Shown in pieces: positions 1 to 11,396 of a stretch of 64,000 nucleotides of DNA. Origin of the DNA: Tricholoma matsutake (Eukaryota; Basidiomycota; Agaricomycetes; Agaricales; Tricholomataceae); assembly GCA_026075535.2 (NCBI GenBank), contig AP026541.1, positions 8,742,001-8,806,000 of the forward strand, given 5' to 3'. The notes beneath the pieces were generated by a model. That model was not told where the DNA came from. It saw only the letters and a list, made by a program, of their open reading frames with translations, and searched no databases. A program made the position numbers and the translations under genes. The first letter of the stretch is position 1. Every line of letters begins with the position of its first letter.

Positions 1-249
1 ACCTTCGAATAAAGGTTTTCAAGGTCGATCAATTGTTTTTGCAAGGCAATAGCTCATCGTGCCATAAGATTGGTTGTCAAAAGTATTGAATTCAGAGGGG
101 GCTGCAAATATGTAGCTTCAGAGATGTCGAGTGGAATGAGGGGATGGGATCCTGTCACTGCAAAGTAGGGTGAACAACCCATGCGTTTGCAAACTGTTAT
201 GCGTTCTGCCCAAAAGACAGAGTGTGCTCCATCTGACCACTTGCTCTGG

Positions 250-900
250 TCTCTGTCGACTGCTTTGAATAATGGTTGTTGAACATCAAAGTGGGCTCTT
301 TCTACAATCCTGTTTGCTCAAGAGTTGTAACCACTGATTTGGATGTGATTGATATGGTATTGTTTCACAAGATACTCCATTGCTGCAATAAATGCTGATC
401 CGTTATCACTCACAATTTCATAAAGAGACCCCCATTGACAAATGATGTCTTCAAAGATCCAGTCTCCTAATGTCATGGCATTTTCATGTCAAAGCTTTCG
501 CCATTCTGGATAGGCTGTTAGCAAACATCACCCTTGAACAATGTATTTGAATCTGTTCAATGGGGGCATTTGCATTGTGTTGATGTAGACTTTGCCAAAA
601 AGTGGTGCTGGTGTTGCCACTGTGGGTGGAATAAGCAGATTTCGGGTTTGTTGAAGTTGGCATAGGTGACAAGAACGAATGTATCATGCAATGTTGGCTT
701 TCATATTGGGCCACCAAAATTGGAGTGCAACGAGGGTTTTTGTAGTGAATACCATCTTGTGCCCAATATTGTTGTGAGCAGCTCGAATAATGTCGAGGCA
801 GCATTCAGGGATAGCGACGATCTTGTGGGCTCCTTGTGAATCCTTTCACCAAAGCTTTCCAGAATCTATGAAGAACTCAGTACAATATTGCACAAAAGTG
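250..900 (-). pseudogene. G1-A integrase remnant
   Basis: Integrase part of the G1-A polyprotein, which would insert the element cDNA into the genome. The true frame is broken by stops. It can be followed by comparison with G1-B: a zinc-binding end near 660-760, a first catalytic D region near 580-620, the second at VSDNGSAF (near 390-410), and the catalytic E in RIVERAH near 310-320. The 106-aa open frame on the same strand at 484-804 is an out-of-frame shadow. No chromodomain is seen, unlike the G2 elements. Non-functional. Confidence 0.7.
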
Positions 901-1196
901 CTGTACTCTGCTTTGGAGAGGTCTGGTGGTTGTTGTAAATCTTTGAGCCATTTTCAAACATGAAGAAGTCATTTGTCATCTCTTTTGGCATTTTCAGAAT
1001 GAGGGACATCTTTGTAAGTGATGTTCTCCCCCTTTCTGATATGTGAAGGTAGGGTGAATGTCGATTGGAGCAAATGCAATGGGAATGGACGAGTCATGAG
1101 TGGGTTGATTTGATGCATAAAACCATGCAGTCGGTCAATCCAATCTTCAAAGGATCCATCATTTGGTTGTGCATCATCTCCATTCTGTAGAGGACA

Positions 1197-1688
1197 TCAC
1201 AAAAGTCCATCTGGACCATGATGTGTTCCAGTGACATGTACAAGCATAAAATGGAAGGTAAGAATGGATACAATCCATCGATTAATGCTTGCGCTTGGTG
1301 CGATGTTGGGATTTGCTAGCATACCTTTGATGTATCTGGCATCGACTTCGACGATGAGATTTTGTATGCCGATGATGTACAATTGAAGTGTGCCAAGGGC
1401 ACGATAGAGTCTGTAGAGTTCTAGTTTGGGTTGCGAAAAGTGAGATTCACAGGCATTGAGTGTGATAGATCCAAAATGACTGTAATAGTGTTTATGAAGA
1501 TTTTCAGGGTTGCACTGAGCCAAGAAAAATCCAACTGCAATGTGTGAAGTGTCAACTGATAGGATGATGGGTGCGTTCGAGGTGTAGTCAATCGCACAAA
1601 TTGCGGGAGAAGTGATGAGAGTGAGTTTAAGATCTTCTTGTGCTGTGATATGTGTTGTACCAAATTCGAATGGAACATCCTTACACAT
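1197..1688 (-). pseudogene. G1-A RNase H region
   Basis: RNase H domain of the G1-A polyprotein, which degrades the RNA strand of the RNA-DNA hybrid during reverse transcription. A 163-residue open stretch matches the equivalent of G1-B (19020-19440) and G1-C (40143-40418). It includes the 'AIDYTSNAPIILSVDTS' block and the 'FSQPKLELYRLYRALG' block typical of this family. It continues the polyprotein after the RT region and is cut off by a stop at the lower end. Degraded. Confidence 0.75.
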
Positions 1689-1709
1689 GAGGTTGATAAG
1701 AGCAGCTGC

Positions 1710-3230
1710 TCATTTAGCAAAGTTCTGTATGAAAATATGACAAACTCCAATGGTTCCTATGAAGGCTTTTACTTCAGTGAGACTTTGACAAGGTCCCCAT
1801 TTGCTGATTGCATCAATTTGAGTTGGGTCAGCCATATGACCTTCAATGTTGCAATGATGTCCTAAAACAGTAATTTTGGGGATGCAAAGGAATAGCTTGG
1901 GTCCTGAAAAAGTCCCTCCACAATATTTCATGCGTTGGACAACTTGGTTGAGATTTTCAAAGTGTTCCCAAATGAAATGACGAATTCCTGGGTTCTGCGA
2001 AATAGTTTTGTAACCTCCTCCAGGGAGTGAGTAGCATGATTTTGGACCTTTGATGGGTGCATCATCAATGTAGGGGATCATAACATGGGGAATCTCAGGT
2101 TGTAGGATAAACAAAACATTGTCGTGCATGATGGGCACTGAGTTGGTCCAACCCATTGGTAGAGTGACTATGTGAAGTGCTCCGAAAGGCGTTTGAAAGG
2201 TAGTCAGGTCTCCAGATGATTCAGCTACTTTTCGTTCATTGAAAGCAATGTAGAGGTCTAGCATTCCTCCACAAGTGTGTCCTCTGAACTGTTCTGCTAA
2301 ATGTTCGGGGATCAGAATGACACCTGGGTGCTGTATAGTGACTTTGTTGAGTTGTTTGAGACCGTGGACTGAGCAAAGTGCTTTGTCATCTTTCTTCATG
2401 ATGCAAAACCAATGCGACCTATAAGACAAGTTTGATGGTTCGTAGATGCCTGCTTCTATTTTCTTCTTGAGCATGGCGCAAACCTCTTCGTAAATCCCTG
2501 GTGGGATAGGAATGTTTTGTTCTATCCATGGGGTGTGTGGAATAACTGGAAATTCAATTGGAGGGAAGAAGTTGGGGCGAAAACTTCCTCATTCTTGTTT
2601 GGTCCATGTGAAACCAGTTTCATGATTTCAAATAAAATCATACATGAGTTTTCTTTCCTCAGGCCAAAGGAAATCGCTGGGATGATTATTATCGATAATT
2701 GCTTTTTGTTCAAGGGTGTATCAGAAAGATGGCAAAAATGTTGGAGGTTTAGGATTAAGTTTCAGCATTTCTTTGAGAGGATTCCCTGTGATCATGCGAG
2801 TAATGCGAAATCAATCAGGAAGGTCAGTGACAACTGGTCATACTTTCAATGCAACAGGCTTGTACTTCTTCTTAGTGACTGCAAAGCAGGATATAGAGCA
2901 TTGGAGGATAGATAGGGTGTGGAATATCTAGATGAATCTGGCATAGAGGGGGCCATTGAGGCTGTTAAAAATGTAACATACTGTTGACTAGCTGTCAAAT
3001 AGAGATGGGCAATAATATCCAAAGTAGTAGTGGCATTCAAAGAAGGGGAGGATTCAAAGTTGGGAATGTTCGCAGTGCATTTGATAAATATAGAAGAGTT
3101 CAAACAGTCAAAAGAAATGATGAATGCGCACTGTTTGGTCTCCGAAATATTATCCTCTAGTAACAAAAATCCTTGCGAGCTACTTTTCAGCATTTTGTGG
3201 CCCTAGGAAAGGTCAGGATAGTAGAGGATC
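1710..3230 (-). pseudogene. G1-A reverse transcriptase and PR-RT connector
   Basis: RT domain of G1-A. The 254-residue open stretch at 1710-2474 begins in the 'MLKKKIEAGIYEPSNLSYRSHW' fingers region and contains the catalytic motif YIDD within HVMIPYIDD. This is followed by the RT thumb and the 'GHHCNIEGHMADPTQIDAI' connection block. Upstream, 2846-3193 encodes the acidic/serine-rich connector that also precedes RT in G1-B and G1-C (CAFIISFDC...). The active-site residues survive, but stops and frameshifts upstream and downstream make the copy inactive. Confidence 0.8.
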
Positions 3231-3345
3231 CTGTTGAGTTAGGATTGTAGATAGTAATTGTCTGAGATTCATCACTCCAGTTTTTGATGGCGCTTTCAGT
3301 GACTACATCAAAGGGTCGACCAAGTAGGATGTTGTAGGCAGGGTT

Positions 3346-3593
3346 TCAGATTATATGAATCTGCACATAGATTGTGATCGTGCCAACTTTGCAAGGAACA
3401 TTTCGTGCTAATCCTAAACTTTTGTCAATGCCACCGTTAGCTGATTGAAGTGGAATGTGGATGGAAGGATCGTATGCAAGACCTAGTTCATGGCAGACTT
3501 CTTTGGACATAGCGATAATTGAAGAACTGGGGTCAACTACACTTTTGACAGGGTTTATACTGTTGACATTCATCATAACTGATCTGATCGAGT
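3346..3593 (-). pseudogene. G1-A aspartic protease region
   Basis: Retropepsin-like region of the G1-A polyprotein. The line VKSVVDPSSSIIAMSKE corresponds to VIDPGSSIISMAED in G1-B and to VVDPSSSIISMAED in G1-C. D-P-[GS]-S-S would be the catalytic D-x-G-type motif, with the glycine lost in A and C. The frame is cut just upstream by the hAT-like insertion at 3602. The last host bases before it form the target-site duplication. Confidence 0.65.
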
Positions 3594-3601
3594 GAGATTC
3601 C

Positions 3602-5078
3602 TAGTGTTTAAAAGTCCAGTTTGGGCAACTGAAAAAAACTGCAAACCAAACTGAACCTAACTGGCGGTCCAGTTTTTTTATCAGTTTGGTTGCCCTAATT
3701 CTCATTGGTAGTCGGTTGCAGTCTTTACTATTGAATATTTATATAAAACTGATAAAAACTGGTTGCAGTCAGTTGCAACCAGTTTATTTACATGTAGTAT
3801 ACTCACCTATTGTACATAGTAATACTAGTAGAATAACTAATAGAATAACTATGATAAATATACCTGGGGAAAGAAAGAGTTCAAAAAGCATGGGTTTTTA
3901 TACCCTGCAAGTGCGCACGGACCATTTGCTCATGTTTGCACACCCAACTGAAAAGTGGTGGCACTTGTAGACACCACTCCCACAACTGACAACATCAACA
4001 ACAATGGACACTGAGACTGAATTCACAGCAGCCCAAATGACGATTAGCATCATTTGGGCTGCAGGTATGTTTTTCTTTTTATCTGTTCAATAACTAACTT
4101 TTTCTTTCTCTTTTTTAGGTTCTTTGCTTTTATGACAACAATGTACGACCCCTAAAGGCTGCCACCCTGACATGGCACCTTCACCCAGCCTGCAACCCAC
4201 TGCTTGCAGGGGGAGATGGGGGTGCTGCCAAACAATGATGGGGAAACAACAACAACAGCAGCAGGAACACCAACACAATGCTGCCAATGCCCAACACCCA
4301 TTGCCCATCGCCAACACCACCATCACCAACAACGACAATGGCAACAGGAACACCAACACAATGCCACCAACACCAACACCCATCGCCAATGCCGCCATCA
4401 CCAATGCCAATCGCCAACAACAACAACAACAACAATGTGGCACTGCTGCTATGTCACCACCAGCCAATGCCCATTGCCAACAACAACAACAACAATGTGG
4501 CACTGCTGCCACGTCACCACCTGCCAATGCAGCATGGCACCACCGCTGTGCTGCCACTCGCCCTGATCACCACCACACAATGAGGCCGAACAACACCAAT
4601 GTCACTTGCAGGCAGCGGTGATGGATGACAATGATAGGCTGGGTGGGGGCAATGGCAAGTGGTGAAACTTGATGATGGTGAGCAACTTTTTCCTGTTCCC
4701 CTCGTTTTTGTGCTCATGACCACCCTCCCTTCCTTTGCACATCTTGCAAGGTAGGGGGATTTGTTTTAGTTCTTTTTGTTTCCACACAGCTCCCCTGCCC
4801 CTACCTCTGAGGGGGGGCTTTATATTAATTTAGAATAGTTTGATTATGTAGATTATTATGTATATAATGTCAGTTTAGACTGATGTGAGTCAGTCGATGA
4901 CCAGTTGTGGCCCAAACCGGCCATAACCAGTTGTTAAACCCGGACCAGACCACAACAAACCAGTTATATGTGGTCCAGTCCAGTTCTATGTAGCTTTTGA
5001 ATGAAGTTGGACCAGTTGTGGTCTCAGTTCATTCCAAATTTGGAAAAAAACTAGACCTAACTGGACTTTAAAACACTA
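3602..5078. mobile_element. hAT-like non-autonomous DNA transposon 1
   Basis: A 1477-bp insertion in G1-A. It is flanked by a perfect 8-bp target duplication GAGATTCC (3594-3601 and 5079-5086). The terminal inverted repeats start TAGTGTTTAAAAGTCCAGTT on the left and, read inward from the right, TAGTGTTTTAAAGTCCAGTT (19 of 20 identical). An 8-bp TSD with TAG...CTA-type ends is characteristic of the hAT superfamily. The subterminal parts (3602-3800 and 4860-5070) are crowded with CCAGTT/AACTGG words. No transposase reading frame is visible, so mobilisation in trans is inferred. Confidence 0.85.
4170..4625. repeat. Low-complexity CAA/CCA-rich block inside hAT-like element 1
   Basis: Dense CAACAACAA and CACCAACAC runs, with a roughly 63-70-bp duplicated unit (near 4417-4480 and 4480-4545) containing AATGTGGCACTGCTGC. 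Long open frames occur in several frames on both strands, as expected of composition-biased DNA. None looks like a protein. Confidence 0.7.
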
Positions 5079-5086
5079 GAGATTCC

Positions 5087-7051
5087 TTCACAGCAACAAA
5101 GGGTTTTGGAATATCACCAATTCAAAGAGAGCTGATATAAGTTTCGTATGGGTCGTTGATCATAAGTACCTCTTCATTGATGAGGTGCCCTGCATTGTTT
5201 CCATCCTGATCCAGAATATGACGTGGCATTAGCTGTTCCTTCCATTTTGTACAAACTTCGGGTGATAATGAAAGAAGTTCTTCCGTAGTGAGGGTGACAA
5301 TCAGTATTTTCATCAAACATGAAAATATGTCCTGAGTGATTGTGTTGTTCTGAATGGGGGCTACTGTGTGGTATGAAGGACCATTGCATTCTTTACCTTT
5401 ACTAGTAGAGGCAAAGTTTCATTCGTGAGGGGGTAACTAAGTGTTCTCTGAAGCTGCAGTATAAGGATGGACTGGGGGTTGCAAACTCACGAGAGGTTGC
5501 AAATTTGGGGTGGGTTGCAAATTTGAAGTTGTCTGCGAAGCCATTGCTGGTGCTATATTGGATATAGATGGATTGGTTGCAGTAGATGATATAGAAGGTG
5601 GTGCGACAGTTGGAGTGGGAAGTGCTACTGGTTCTGCTGATGGAGCCGTGGATGAAATTGATGGCTGAACCACAGGAGCTGTGATTAGACTGGGTTCATG
5701 TTGAGCAAAGTTTCAACCACTTTGTAAGGCATATAATTCTTGTTCCAAATGAGCAATACGAATATCAGCTGTGGTATTCATGTCCATGATCTGGTAGATC
5801 CCCCTAGGAGTGGGAGCTGGAGTGGGGGAAGAGGCAATGCCATACATGAGGGCAGGGATGATATTTACATCTGGGTTTTGACAAATCCACTCGTCAATGC
5901 GATCTTTGATACAACGCCCAAGGATGTTTTGTGGTGTGAACTGTCCATTCAGAAGCATGACCTTTCCTTCAGCATTCTTCTTACACTTTCCATCGTTAAC
6001 ATATGTTTGACAGACCAAACAATCACTAATGAAGTGTCCCAAAAGACCACAGAAAATACAAACTAGATTTTTGAGTTGGTCCTGGCAAAACCCTTGATTA
6101 CATAACATGAGGGGAATTGTTGTTGTTATTGTTGGGTCGAGCTCCTGTTAAGGCTGTGATGAGAGTGGTCACAAATTTCTCAAAAATCATTGATAAATCC
6201 TCTGTTTTGATTTGTGGAGACAATGTAGAGGTAGTAGGGATAGAAGTCAAAGTCAAAGATGAGGATGGGACTTGTGAAGTTGAGGCCGAGGGAGTTTGTG
6301 ATGATGTAGTACCTGCTAAAACAAATTTTGCAGCAGCATGGATGTCATTGAGAGGATAGGGGTTGTCTGGTTAGTGGTCAGGGAATTTGAGTTTGAGACG
6401 GCGCACAATTTGCATCCATAATCCTGGTTGAAAGCCACAAATGAAGGCTCTGCTTTGTTCGGCTGCTGAAAGTCGATTTTTTGTGGTGAGGAATTTAGTG
6501 ATATTGTAGAAGGACCTGTAATATAATCCTAATTCGTTCACATCGTAGATACCAATGCAAAGTTGTTCACTGATCAGTTTATCCATATCAGTGATTGACC
6601 ACTTGCAGTCATCTTCAGATCCAGGGTACAACTTGTGAATAGCAGTACAAAATTCATTGAATGAAACCCCTGTGTCATATTCTGGGATTGACTCCCAAAG
6701 TTCGGAAGTATCAATGTCGACATATCGACAGGCATGCTTCTTCATATCTTCAGAATCGGTAATTCCACATGTTGGAAACAGCATTTTGAGTTCATTAAAG
6801 TATCTCTGAAGTTCTCAAGGCTGAGTAGGATTGAACTTTGGAGCCATGGAGTGACCACAAGCTGGCATAGTAGCTCGTGTAGTCATGAGTACGATACCTC
6901 TTGGAGTAGAGGTTAGGACTTGGGTGATAGATGGTAGCGGTGTTGATGTATTTGGAAAGATGAATGAAGCGCTAGAAGCTGAGGATAAAGAAGTAGAAGA
7001 TGATGACAAAGATGATGGAATGGGTGAGGGAAATAGTCGACGATGTGTCAA
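5087..7051 (-). pseudogene. G1-A gag and gag-pro linker
   Basis: Gag region, the structural capsid/nucleocapsid part. Reading leftward: a Ser/Thr-rich N-terminus (6815-7051), the capsid block (6371-6784) with KKHACRYVDIDTSELWES, and a CCHC-type zinc knuckle near 6020-6060 (C-x2-C-x4-H-x4-C in CIFCGLLGHFISDC). A proline/serine-rich linker follows (5437-5673), then TLTTEELLSLSPEV (5122-5316) before the protease. The break between the first two blocks is a TGA where G1-B has CGA (QPREIRQYF). Degraded by many such transitions. Confidence 0.8.
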
Positions 7052-7197
7052 TTCTGCTTTGGTTACTGGAATTAGGATATCTCCTGATTGTTTGAGAGAT
7101 TCAAAGGCATGGTGAGTATTGATTCAGAGGTTTATGGCTTGGGTTGGCCTAAGCCAGGAGATTTGAGATGGATTAGGTGATGAAATGATTCAGAAAC

Positions 7198-7215
7198 CCC
7201 TCACAGTGGGCTCCA
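7198..7215 (-). other. G1-A primer binding site
   Basis: Minus-strand TGGAGCCCACTGTGAGGG lies a few bases inside the 5' LTR end. It begins with TGG, as expected for pairing with the CCA end of a tRNA. The same site is in G1-C (44443-44460), and close variants are in G1-B and G1-D. I do not assign the tRNA. Confidence 0.65.
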
Positions 7216-7218
7216 GAA

Positions 7219-8224
7219 TGATGGTGCTCAACCCGGAAACTCTACCAAAACCAACTAAACTGGTCTTAGGAGATATAACACGAGTCAGAGTAAGGTTGCA
7301 AGGTAGTACTGAATATCACCATGCTATCCAAAGGCTGGTAAATATACTGTGAAATGTTGCAAAGCAGTATTAGGTGGTGCAAAGTTCTGCGAAACCATCC
7401 GAAGTAGCACGAAACAATACGAAGCATTCCGAAATGATATGAAAGAGTTTAGCAGTGATGTGGAGGAATTCAAGAATCTCTGAAATGGTTTTAATGAGTT
7501 TGGGAGATGGTGACAATAGTTGGAGGTGAGGTAAAAGATGATGACACAGTAGATAGATGATTGATGAAAGTTTTGAGAAACTGTGTAGTGAAACGATGTA
7601 GTTTGCAGAATACTTGAGCAAGTTCAGACTAAGACTGAGCTAAGACTCAAGAGTTAAACCCTTAAGTCAGACAATATGCAATGTGGGAAGATGATTTCTT
7701 GACTCTATCAACAGTAAATACACCAAACTATATATGTTTTAGAGAGATAGTACTACAAAGGTAAAAGGCCATGAGGCAAAACATGTGGTAAACATCAGGC
7801 AGTGAAAAAGGTGTCAAAATCATGAAGTAAATGAGAAAATGATAAGAAAGAAATGTGCAATATACATGATATATCAAATCTCCTTGTCTTGTGGTTCCAA
7901 TAAATCATGAATATGTCAAAAAGCACCTCGATGCACACTAAGTTGCTAGCCATTGTGTCTCCTCATGTTTGTGGTGGTGGGAACACAATGTGTCAGTGTG
8001 TGTAATGGTGGGAACATGTGTTCAAGGTGTGGTACAATAGGAATACAGCGGCTGAAGTCATTCAAAATGGTTCAAAGTCTTTTGAAACATTTCAAAGTGT
8101 TGCGTCGTTGTTTTGTGTGTTCGTAGGTGTTCATAAGCATTCATGAAATCATAGGACTTTGGGAAGAATGTGTCCGAGTGTGATTTCTTGTTTTCAGAGC
8201 TCAGCTGCCAAAGTGGACCTATCA
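7219..8224 (-). repeat. G1-A 5' LTR
   Basis: The plus-strand sequence starts TGATGGTGCTCAACCCGG, matching the G1 LTR end (TGATGATGCTCAACCCGGG in G1-C). It ends GGACCTATCA, matching the G1 LTR start TGATAGGTC read from the other strand. Internal landmarks such as ACATGAGGCAAAA are still recognisable in mutated form near 7770-7800. It is shorter and much more diverged than the 1.13-1.23-kb LTRs of the other copies. Confidence 0.65.
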
Positions 8225-8904
8225 GCATGGGTGGATTGAGTTCAAGGGGGTGGCTACATGCATGTCAGGTGGCAAGGGCATGAGCAAGGATAGGTGGCTA
8301 GAAGAACTGGGCAGGTACATGACAGGGTGTTGGATGTGTGTGTGGCTACAGGTTGTGGGTGGGCAGAGCATGGATGGCTTGCAAGACAGCTTGGTTTCAA
8401 TGTGGGTTGGGCGAGGTGGAAGTTGTTGGACAGGAGAGACAGTATCTGTCAGCTGGTTTTTGCAGTTTATATATGGGTTGAATGACCATATGGAGTGATG
8501 ATGTGAGGTGTTGGGGGTGCAATGACATATCTCAATGTAGATGCTTCAGGTGGGTACAGGAGAAGCAAGGAATGATAATGTCAAAGATGGTGATAAAGCA
8601 GCAAGGTTCTATATGGGTTACACTGTGGAAGCAGTAGCCAATTGTGGGATTGTCCTGCAATCACATTTGTCTCAAAAAAAAAGGTGGAAGGAAGGGTGAT
8701 CTTCCAACACTCAAGAGGATGCAAAAATGAGATGAATGTGGTATCAATTCAAGAAGTAATGCTAATACAAATAATCATGCAATAATCATGAGTACAGTTG
8801 CACATGATAAGCAAGTGATGATGCGGGTATTGTGATGCCAAGAATAGGTAGTGAACATGAATGGTAAGAGTGAATCTCTTACACAAAATGGAAGCTTGGC
8901 TCAA
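8225..8904. other. Unassigned stretch between G1-A and copia-1
   Basis: No convincing gene. Two overlapping open frames (8250-8498, 8294-8485) have no recognisable motif. It may contain eroded copia sequence upstream of the integrase fragment that begins near 8905. Confidence 0.4.
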
Positions 8905-9066
8905 GTATAGGGGATCAACAACATTTCACAGCACCTCACATGTCTGCTCATATTGGATGGGTCAAATGAATGCACTGGATGCTCATGGCAAAAGCACATA
9001 CTATGTGGCTTTATGCTAGTCTGCCAACATATTTGTGGGACAAGTTTTACTTGACAGCTGTCCATG
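8905..9066 (+). pseudogene. copia-1 integrase C-terminal fragment
   Basis: A translated stretch includes HMSAHIGWVK, one stop, then LMAKAHTMWLYASLPTYLW and DKFYLTAVHVHA. This is the usual copia integrase region 'NG.vERmhrtLmdkArtM...LP..lWdEfyltA'. A catalytic-E-type position would lie just before the stop. The fragment ends abruptly near 9066, where sequence of the opposite polarity begins. Confidence 0.7.
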
Positions 9067-9142
9067 TACATGCCAGACCCCCATGTCCTTCAGAGACTTC
9101 AATTCATCCCTATAGCTGGCCTCCCAGCATGTCACATCCACT

Positions 9143-10961
9143 TAGGGACTACCATGGATGGCCATCATCCAGATGACCATCTGTGGATACAATATATGGA
9201 TGGATGGATATGGATATGGATATTGCATGGATGATATCCGTGGATGAATGGATGGTTACTATTAAATTTAAATAAATGAGTAATATAGTCTTGGTAAGGA
9301 ATGACATGGGTACAGGTATGGTAAAATCCATGGTGTTCAGGTCACAGGTTCTGCACAGTTACTGTGGTATTAGAATTGCTGACCCGTTGATTACCGAGAC
9401 CCTTCACATGGTGTGTTGGCGGTCAACACAACTGTTGCCACACCACTGATCAATATCACCACTAGGGATCTGCATGCAACCACCACCAGCACCTGACCTT
9501 CCCACAATACAAGTCTATGAATAGTGAGGCATCCTGTGTCTGCCTCACTATTTCTAGACTTGATTGCATCAAAACCCTACCACCAGTTCTCATGCCAATC
9601 ACCATCTGATCACTGTCTCCCACAGTTGATCAACATGCACCACAGCCTCGGCTAGTGTCGCGCTTATCATCCCCTCATGCTATTCCACTCATTCCTGGCC
9701 CTTTTTCCTTCACTTTTTTTTGGTAGGTTTACAAGTCCTTAACATAGTTGAGACTCATTCTTCAAAACCAGAATCAATGAAAAATTCAGTGTGACCATTT
9801 TTCCATGTCTGTTTTCCCCATGGTCAGTAATTTTCAGCAACCATTACAAAAATTACTGACTTTACTAACCGTGGGAGTCAAAAATTTATAGTGATGTTAT
9901 ACATCATTCTAACCGGTTTTTTGAGCTGAGTTTCAAAATGACATGTACATAGTGATGGAACCATCCATATATGGAATATAGTGATGTTATATACCATTCT
10001 GATCAATTTTTTGAGCTGAGTTCAAAAATGACATCAGGAGAGTCATGTGACTTACCATAAATGGAATATAGTGATGTTATATATACCATTCTGATCAGTT
10101 TGTTGAGGAGAGTTCAAAAATGACATTGGGAGAGTCATGTGACTTACCATAAATGGAATATAGTGATGTTATATACCATTCTGATCAGTTTTTTGAGCTG
10201 AGCTCAAAAAATGAGAGAGTCATGTGACTTACCATAAATGGAATATAGTGATGTTGTATACCATTCTAACCAGGATTTTGAGCTGAGTTTGAAAATACTC
10301 AGATGAAGAAGCCAGATTTTTTTTGTGATATTGAATTTGTAACAGTTGCCATGGTATTTGTTTTTTTGCATTTCTGATGACCAGCTGTCATGCTTTTGTA
10401 TATGCAATATTCATTTGTCTTTTATTTATTTAAAATTTTTGAAAAATTTTGTGCATATTATACCAGTAAGGGTGTTTAAAGAGAGAAAAATAAATTCTTA
10501 ATTTTGTGCAATATTTGATAAGAAAATCTCAAAATACTTGGTGTAACTCTATATAAAATGATCTTTAGGCTATTTTCAAGAAATAAATAAATAAATCCCA
10601 ACAATAAATTATATAGTCCAATACACAAGTCTTGTAAGCACCTACTCAAATATTTTCATGATTTTACATGCCCAATTGAATCAGTGACATTCAATTTCTC
10701 TTGGTAATATCCAAAAATGCATTGAAACACTAAATTTGCCTTTTCCTCAGTGATAGGTACTTCAAACACATAACTATTAGTTGTATACTAGTAGTTACAC
10801 ACCAACAGTGCATATTACAACAACCTTTCAGCAAAAAGTTCACTTATCAGTTTTGTGGATGATGTGGATAATCCATGGATATCATCCATATCTACAAGAA
10901 TTTATCCACCATCCATGGATATTTACCTGGATGCATCCAGATGCATCCATGGTAGTCCCTA
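9143..10961. mobile_element. hAT-like non-autonomous DNA transposon 3
   Basis: An 1819-bp insertion with perfect 18-bp terminal inverted repeats TAGGGACTACCATGGATG and a perfect 8-bp target duplication CATCCACT (9135-9142 and 10962-10969). The TAGGG ends plus 8-bp TSD fit hAT. The subterminal regions are rich in ATGGATGG/CCATCCAT words (9170-9260 and 10850-10960). It contains a ~90-bp tandem array and AT-rich sequence but no transposase frame. Its TIR differs from those of the other two hAT-like elements, so it is a separate family. Confidence 0.85.
9885..10300. repeat. ~90-bp tandem array inside hAT-like element 3
   Basis: The word GTGATGTTAT (GTGATGTTGT in the last unit) recurs at 9891, 9981, 10071, 10163 and 10248. 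Each is followed by a version of ATACCATTCTGATCAGTTTT and GAGCTGAGTTCAAAAATGA. This gives five units of about 85-92 bp. Confidence 0.85.
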
Positions 10962-11396
10962 CATCCACTGAGTTTTTGGCTTCATCCCATGTCTTTGGCT
11001 CATCCTCAAATTGAAGCAACTCCAGATCAAAATCAGTCATCTCTGAGATCATTGCTAGGAGTTCATGTGCCTGATCACCAAGATCAAGGTTCTTGAATGC
11101 AAGCCAAAGATCATCAATGACATCATTTCTGGTGGCAGTGGTTTCTGGGCAATTGTCTTGGGATCCAGCATGTTTGGCAGCCCAACATTCCTGGCACATC
11201 TCCTTGACACTCTTTAGATTCCTGAACCACTGCTTCAGTATGTGTAGTTGAAGGTCCACCAGCTGGATTATGTTTGGTTGGTATGGGTACCCAGGAAGAA
11301 CAGTGTGGTGGTCTGGGAACTGGTGGTGTGATAGTGTCTGGATTGGGACCTGTGGGAGGCACTGGAGGTTCATCAACCCCCCCCATTATCATCTGG

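Larger units (their letters stand above)
1..8224 (-). mobile_element. G1-A: Ty3/gypsy LTR retrotransposon, partial, degraded
   Basis: Old copy of the G1 family read on the minus strand. From right to left it holds a 5' LTR, primer binding site, gag, protease, reverse transcriptase, RNase H and integrase. The 3' LTR lies beyond the left edge. Its proteins align by eye along their length with those of G1-B and G1-C. It is strongly CpG-depleted and full of stops and shifts, so it is the oldest G1 copy here. An hAT-like element interrupts it between gag and protease (3602-5078). The right boundary is placed at the CCTATCA end of the LTR. The TSD cannot be checked because the other end is missing. 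Confidence 0.85.
9070..11396 (-). pseudogene. copia-1 inverted segment: integrase hinge and RT N-terminus
   Basis: Read on the minus strand from 11396 leftward, a proline-rich hinge (EPPVPPTGPNPDTITPPVP) is followed by the acidic block FEDEPKTWDEAKNSVD at about 10970-11030. After skipping the hAT-like insertion (9143-10961) it continues as WEASYRDELKSLKDMGVW (about 9070-9140). That is the conserved start of copia RT. It is inverted relative to the integrase and RT pieces on both sides. The RT core between GVW and the 11397 junction is missing. Confidence 0.7.

Noticed and set aside
4087..4621. Several long open frames on both strands (up to 156 codons)
   Set aside because: They lie in CAA/CCA-repetitive sequence within a DNA transposon and encode only His/Gln/Pro or Leu/Cys/Trp runs.
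8250..8498. 82-codon open frame
   Set aside because: No recognisable motif, no conserved partner in the window, overlapping frame of similar length.
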